Of a stretch of DNA of 7,545 nucleotides, positions 5,854-7,545 are shown one piece after another. The stretch comes from an uncultured Pseudomonadota bacterium (GTDB lineage Bacteria > Myxococcota_A > Polyangia > HGW-17). The notes beneath the pieces are model-generated. The model worked only from the letters and a program-made list of their open reading frames with translations, was not told the origin of the DNA and ran no database searches. Location: NCBI GenBank assembly GCA_938004375.1, contig CALKWH010000104.1, forward strand, positions 1 through 7,545. The letters run 5' to 3'. Numbering within the stretch: position 1 is the first letter of the stretch; each line of letters opens with the position of its first letter. The translations under genes were made by a program, and so were the position numbers.

Positions 5854-6411
5854 ATGTGTAGAAAAACATATATTTTTACAACCCTCATGCTCATTCTCAA
5901 CCTCGCATGCGACGATAAAAAAAATGAGATTACCCAGGCGCTCTGTGCGCGTCAAACTACCCGTTCCGATTGCGAAGCCGTAGGGTGTACCTATACGTGC
6001 GACATGGTATTAATGAAACACGGTTATACCAATCATGCCTGTGTTGCACGTCGCAAGGCGGGTAGATGTATCGCCATGGTTGAGTTAAACATCCAAAATG
6101 ATATAAACAATGGAATAGACCACGACTATAAAATTGATGCCCATTCAACTGGGTGGCAAACCGGCGAATTAGTTTTCTCATCAAACGAAAACAATGAGTT
6201 GTATCAATATGTGAGTATGTTTAAAGTGAAAAACCCTTATCCATACTCCGTTGAAGTACTTGGGTACCGCGCTGCAACCTGGCCGGCTGATTCTGAGAAT
6301 GAAGACCCTTGTACCTTGTACGACCCCGATGAAACCCTGTTCCCCTGGGAGGGCTCCTGCGAGACCGACTGGTGGAGCCAAGACATGTGGGACGACGTAC
6401 TGCCCGAATGA
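5854..6411 (+). CDS. Small cysteine-rich probable lipoprotein, unknown function
   Basis: A 185-aa exported protein not recognised as a known family. The N-terminus MCRKTYIFTTLMLILNLAC is a short signal with a possible but imperfect lipobox (Asn-Leu-Ala-Cys19), followed by acidic and basic residues DDKKNE. Residues about 30-72 hold a compact six-Cys pattern, CARQTTRSDCEAVGCTYTC and then two further Cys, likely a small disulfide-bonded module. The second half, rich in Asn, Asp and Tyr, looks like a beta-sandwich (KNPYPYSVEVLGYRAATW) and ends in a Trp- and Asp-rich tail. AAGGAGG overlaps the protease stop and stands 7 bases before the ATG, so the two genes are surely one unit. Composition is the lowest in the window (about 35% GC at 6061-6120), unlike the outer genes. 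A partner, inhibitor or anchor for the protease is a possible but unproven role. Confidence 0.8.
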   Translation: MCRKTYIFTTLMLILNLACDDKKNEITQALCARQTTRSDCEAVGCTYTCDMVLMKHGYTNHACVARRKAGRCIAMVELNIQNDINNGIDHDYKIDAHSTGWQTGELVFSSNENNELYQYVSMFKVKNPYPYSVEVLGYRAATWPADSENEDPCTLYDPDETLFPWEGSCETDWWSQDMWDDVLPE

Positions 6412-6437
6412 CGAATTCCGTGGGACCGACCCCGCAC

Positions 6438-6456
6438 CGGTCACTTCAGATGACCG
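6438..6456 (+). terminator. Weak hairpin downstream of the lipoprotein gene
   Basis: CGGTCA (6438-6443) pairs with TGACCG (6451-6456) around a 7-base loop, 26 bases after the stop of the cysteine-rich gene. There is no T-run after it, so intrinsic termination is uncertain. Confidence 0.25.
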
Positions 6457-6493
6457 ACCGATGCCAGCTCCCGTGACGGTTTCGTGGATGGCC

Positions 6494-6525
6494 AAGGTCT
6501 TTTCCTGAGTCCAAAGGTCTTTTCC
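6494..6525 (+). repeat. 12-bp direct repeat spaced by 20 bp
   Basis: AAGGTCTTTTCC occurs at 6494-6505 and again at 6514-6525. A decayed third copy, CCAAAGAGGTTTCCG, follows near 6533. The unit is about 20 bp. Function unknown. Confidence 0.6.
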
Positions 6526-6624
6526 GGGACGCCCAAAGAGGTTTCCGCTACTGCAATAGGGATTGCTTTACGATCGGTGGAATCGTTTCACAGTCTTCTT
6601 GAGTGCTTGGATTTCTCAAGGTCC

Positions 6625-6648
6625 AAATCGAAATCGAAATCGAAATCG
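6625..6648 (+). repeat. Hexanucleotide microsatellite (AAATCG)x4
   Basis: Four exact tandem copies of AAATCG, flanked by one partial copy on the right. Such a run can change copy number by replication slippage. It lies between two converging genes and is not inside a credible coding sequence. Confidence 0.9.
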
Positions 6649-6654
6649 GAACAG

Positions 6655-6676
6655 GGGCTGAGGGCTTGGTCAGCCC
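6655..6676. terminator. Stem-loop, possible bidirectional terminator
   Basis: GGGCTGA (6655-6661) pairs perfectly with TCAGCCC (6670-6676) around an 8-base loop, 44 bases beyond the stop of the minus-strand gene. On the minus strand the bases after it include TGTTCCGATTTCGATTT, which is only weakly T-rich, so the terminator call is modest. Confidence 0.4.
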
Positions 6677-6720
6677 TTCAGAAAAGGTTCTTGCGATTTC
6701 CCTGCGCGGTCTACGGGGGA

Positions 6721-7490
6721 TCACTCGACGATGTACGGGCGGGTGGTGTTGCCGGCGCCCCAGTAGTCGCGGGCCGCGTCGGCGGAGATGAGCGTGGCTT
6801 CGGCGGTGTCGATGTCGAGGCGGATGTACTCGCCCTGCTTGGTGAAGCCGTAGACCTTGTCGCCCCAGAACCCCAGCGCGAAGATCCGCTGGTAGCCGGT
6901 GGAGCCGATGATGCGGGCGTCTCCGGTGTCGGGATCGATCTCGGCCAGGAAGTCGGACTCGCAGCCCTCCTCGTTGTAGCCGGCCGTGCACTTGAGCGTG
7001 GCGTAGGTGTGGTACTCGCTCGCGCCGGTCTGCACCGAGACGATGTCCCCCGAGGAGACGGGGTCGAAATCCATTGAATCGTAGTAGCCGTGGTGGACGA
7101 ACAGCGAACCCGGATCCTCGGCGTAGGCGTCGATCTCCACCCACTCGCCGTCCTCGGCGGTGGCGCCCATGAGCACGTCGCGGTTCGGATCGGCGGGGTA
7201 CACGCCCTTGACGTAGGAGAGCGAGAAGAAGTGGTACTCGGTGTCCGCGGGGAACTGGCGCAGCAGCGTGCACTCGGCCGTCTCCTTGTTGATGCGGAAG
7301 AGGCCGCCGTCGGTGATGCCCACCATGTTGCGGTCCTGGTCCAGCGCGATGTCGTAGAACATGCTGCCGCCGACCTCGGTGCAGATGCCGTTGAACGCGC
7401 CCACGAGCACCATGTCATCGCTCTCGCCCGGATCGATGTAGTACAGGTCGAACTCGGTGTGCACGTAGATGCGGGAGTTCGTGGGGGGCA
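6721..7490 (-). CDS. Propeller-like repeat protein, 5' end cut off
   Basis: At least 256 codons of the C-terminal part of a protein whose start lies beyond the adapter at 7491. The frame is open to the fragment edge, so any start codon there is artificial. The sequence shows repeating short blades with strand-turn-strand rhythm: SRIYVHTEFDLYYIDP, then FYDIALDQDRNMVGITDGGL, LFRINKETAECTLLRQF, FLAEIDPDTGDARIIG, FALGFWGDKVYGFTKQGEY and YIRLDIDTAEATLIS. These D-x-D-x-G turns followed by a residue pattern ending in 'attribute and value' strands suggest a beta-propeller, perhaps six- or seven-bladed when complete. No catalytic motif is visible. Two Cys (in LKCTAGYNEEGCESD) suggest an exported protein. 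It ends NTTRPYIVE. Composition is high-GC like the left side of the window. The exact family is not recognised. Confidence 0.75.
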
Positions 7491-7545
7491 AGATCGGAAG
7501 AGCGTCGTGTAGGGAAAGAGTGTAGGTTTCGGTGGGCGCCGTATC
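7491..7545. other. Illumina P5-side adapter (artefact)
   Basis: Bases 7491-7523 match the reverse complement of the TruSeq universal adapter exactly (starting AGATCGGAAGAGCGTCG). The remaining 22 bases match its P5 arm with three mismatches. This is library sequence; the last genomic base is 7490 or within a base of it. Confidence 0.98.

Larger units (their letters stand above)
6412..6720. other. Convergent intergenic region with repeats and stem-loops
   Basis: These 309 bases separate the end of the low-GC operon from the end of the converging gene. I see no credible gene. The region holds a hairpin at 6438-6456, a repeated word at 6494-6525, a 6-bp hairpin CTTGAG/CTCAAG at 6598-6620, a hexanucleotide run at 6625-6648 and a stem-loop at 6655-6676. 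Short open frames here encode only repeat-derived peptides. Confidence 0.6.

Noticed and set aside
7090..7512. Plus-strand frame of 140 codons ending in DRKSVV
   Set aside because: Antisense to the propeller-like gene; its last residues are translated adapter.

Overview
The window is a single assembled or long-read fragment with Illumina TruSeq-type adapter sequence at both ends (1-45 and 7491-7545), so the biological insert is 46-7490 and the first and last genes are cut by the fragment ends. The insert is mostly high-GC (about 70% in the outer genes by hand count). It carries secreted and lipoprotein genes, a subtilase, a propeller-like protein and an IS110-family element. This suits a high-GC Gram-negative bacterium, perhaps a myxobacterium-like or Bradymonadota-like lineage from a metagenome. 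That placement is an inference and is weak.

Left part (46-1191, minus strand): a fold-type II PLP enzyme of the threonine/serine dehydratase - serine racemase family, followed after 8 bases by a small proline-rich secreted protein cut by the adapter. The two look like one transcription unit.

Middle (1284-2952): a complete IS110-family insertion sequence of the IS1111 type. It has a DEDD/serine transposase of 385 aa, an 11-bp sub-terminal inverted repeat at each side, and a long structured non-coding tail of about 380 bp downstream of the transposase, where IS1111-type elements encode their guide (bridge/seek) RNA. The ends can be predicted unusually well. Removing 1669 bp restores a 10-bp tandem repeat in register, and circularising the same 1669 bp builds a TTGACT-17 bp-TACCAT promoter facing the transposase. 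The 7-bp and 3-bp tails outside the inverted repeats match what I recall for IS1111 relatives. The element sits in an array of short GTCCGTGGC-like repeats.

Right part (3183-6411, plus strand): a predicted two-gene unit, with promoter and two dyads upstream, coding for an 863-aa lipoprotein subtilase and a 185-aa cysteine-rich probable lipoprotein. Spacing between them is 12 bases with a strong ribosome-binding site. GC content falls from about 70% to about 40-50% inside the protease gene near 4320, where the catalytic domain begins. It stays low (about 35% in places) through the second gene, which suggests a mosaic or transferred segment. The protease keeps the His, Asn and Ser motifs but has Glu where the catalytic Asp is normally found.

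Far right: a 309-base intergenic region with a 4-copy hexanucleotide repeat, a 20-bp-spaced repeat and stem-loops, then the 3' part of a converging gene for a propeller-like repeat protein (6721-7490, minus).

The most interesting content is the IS1111-type element with its candidate guide-RNA region, and the mosaic protease with its small cysteine-rich partner.
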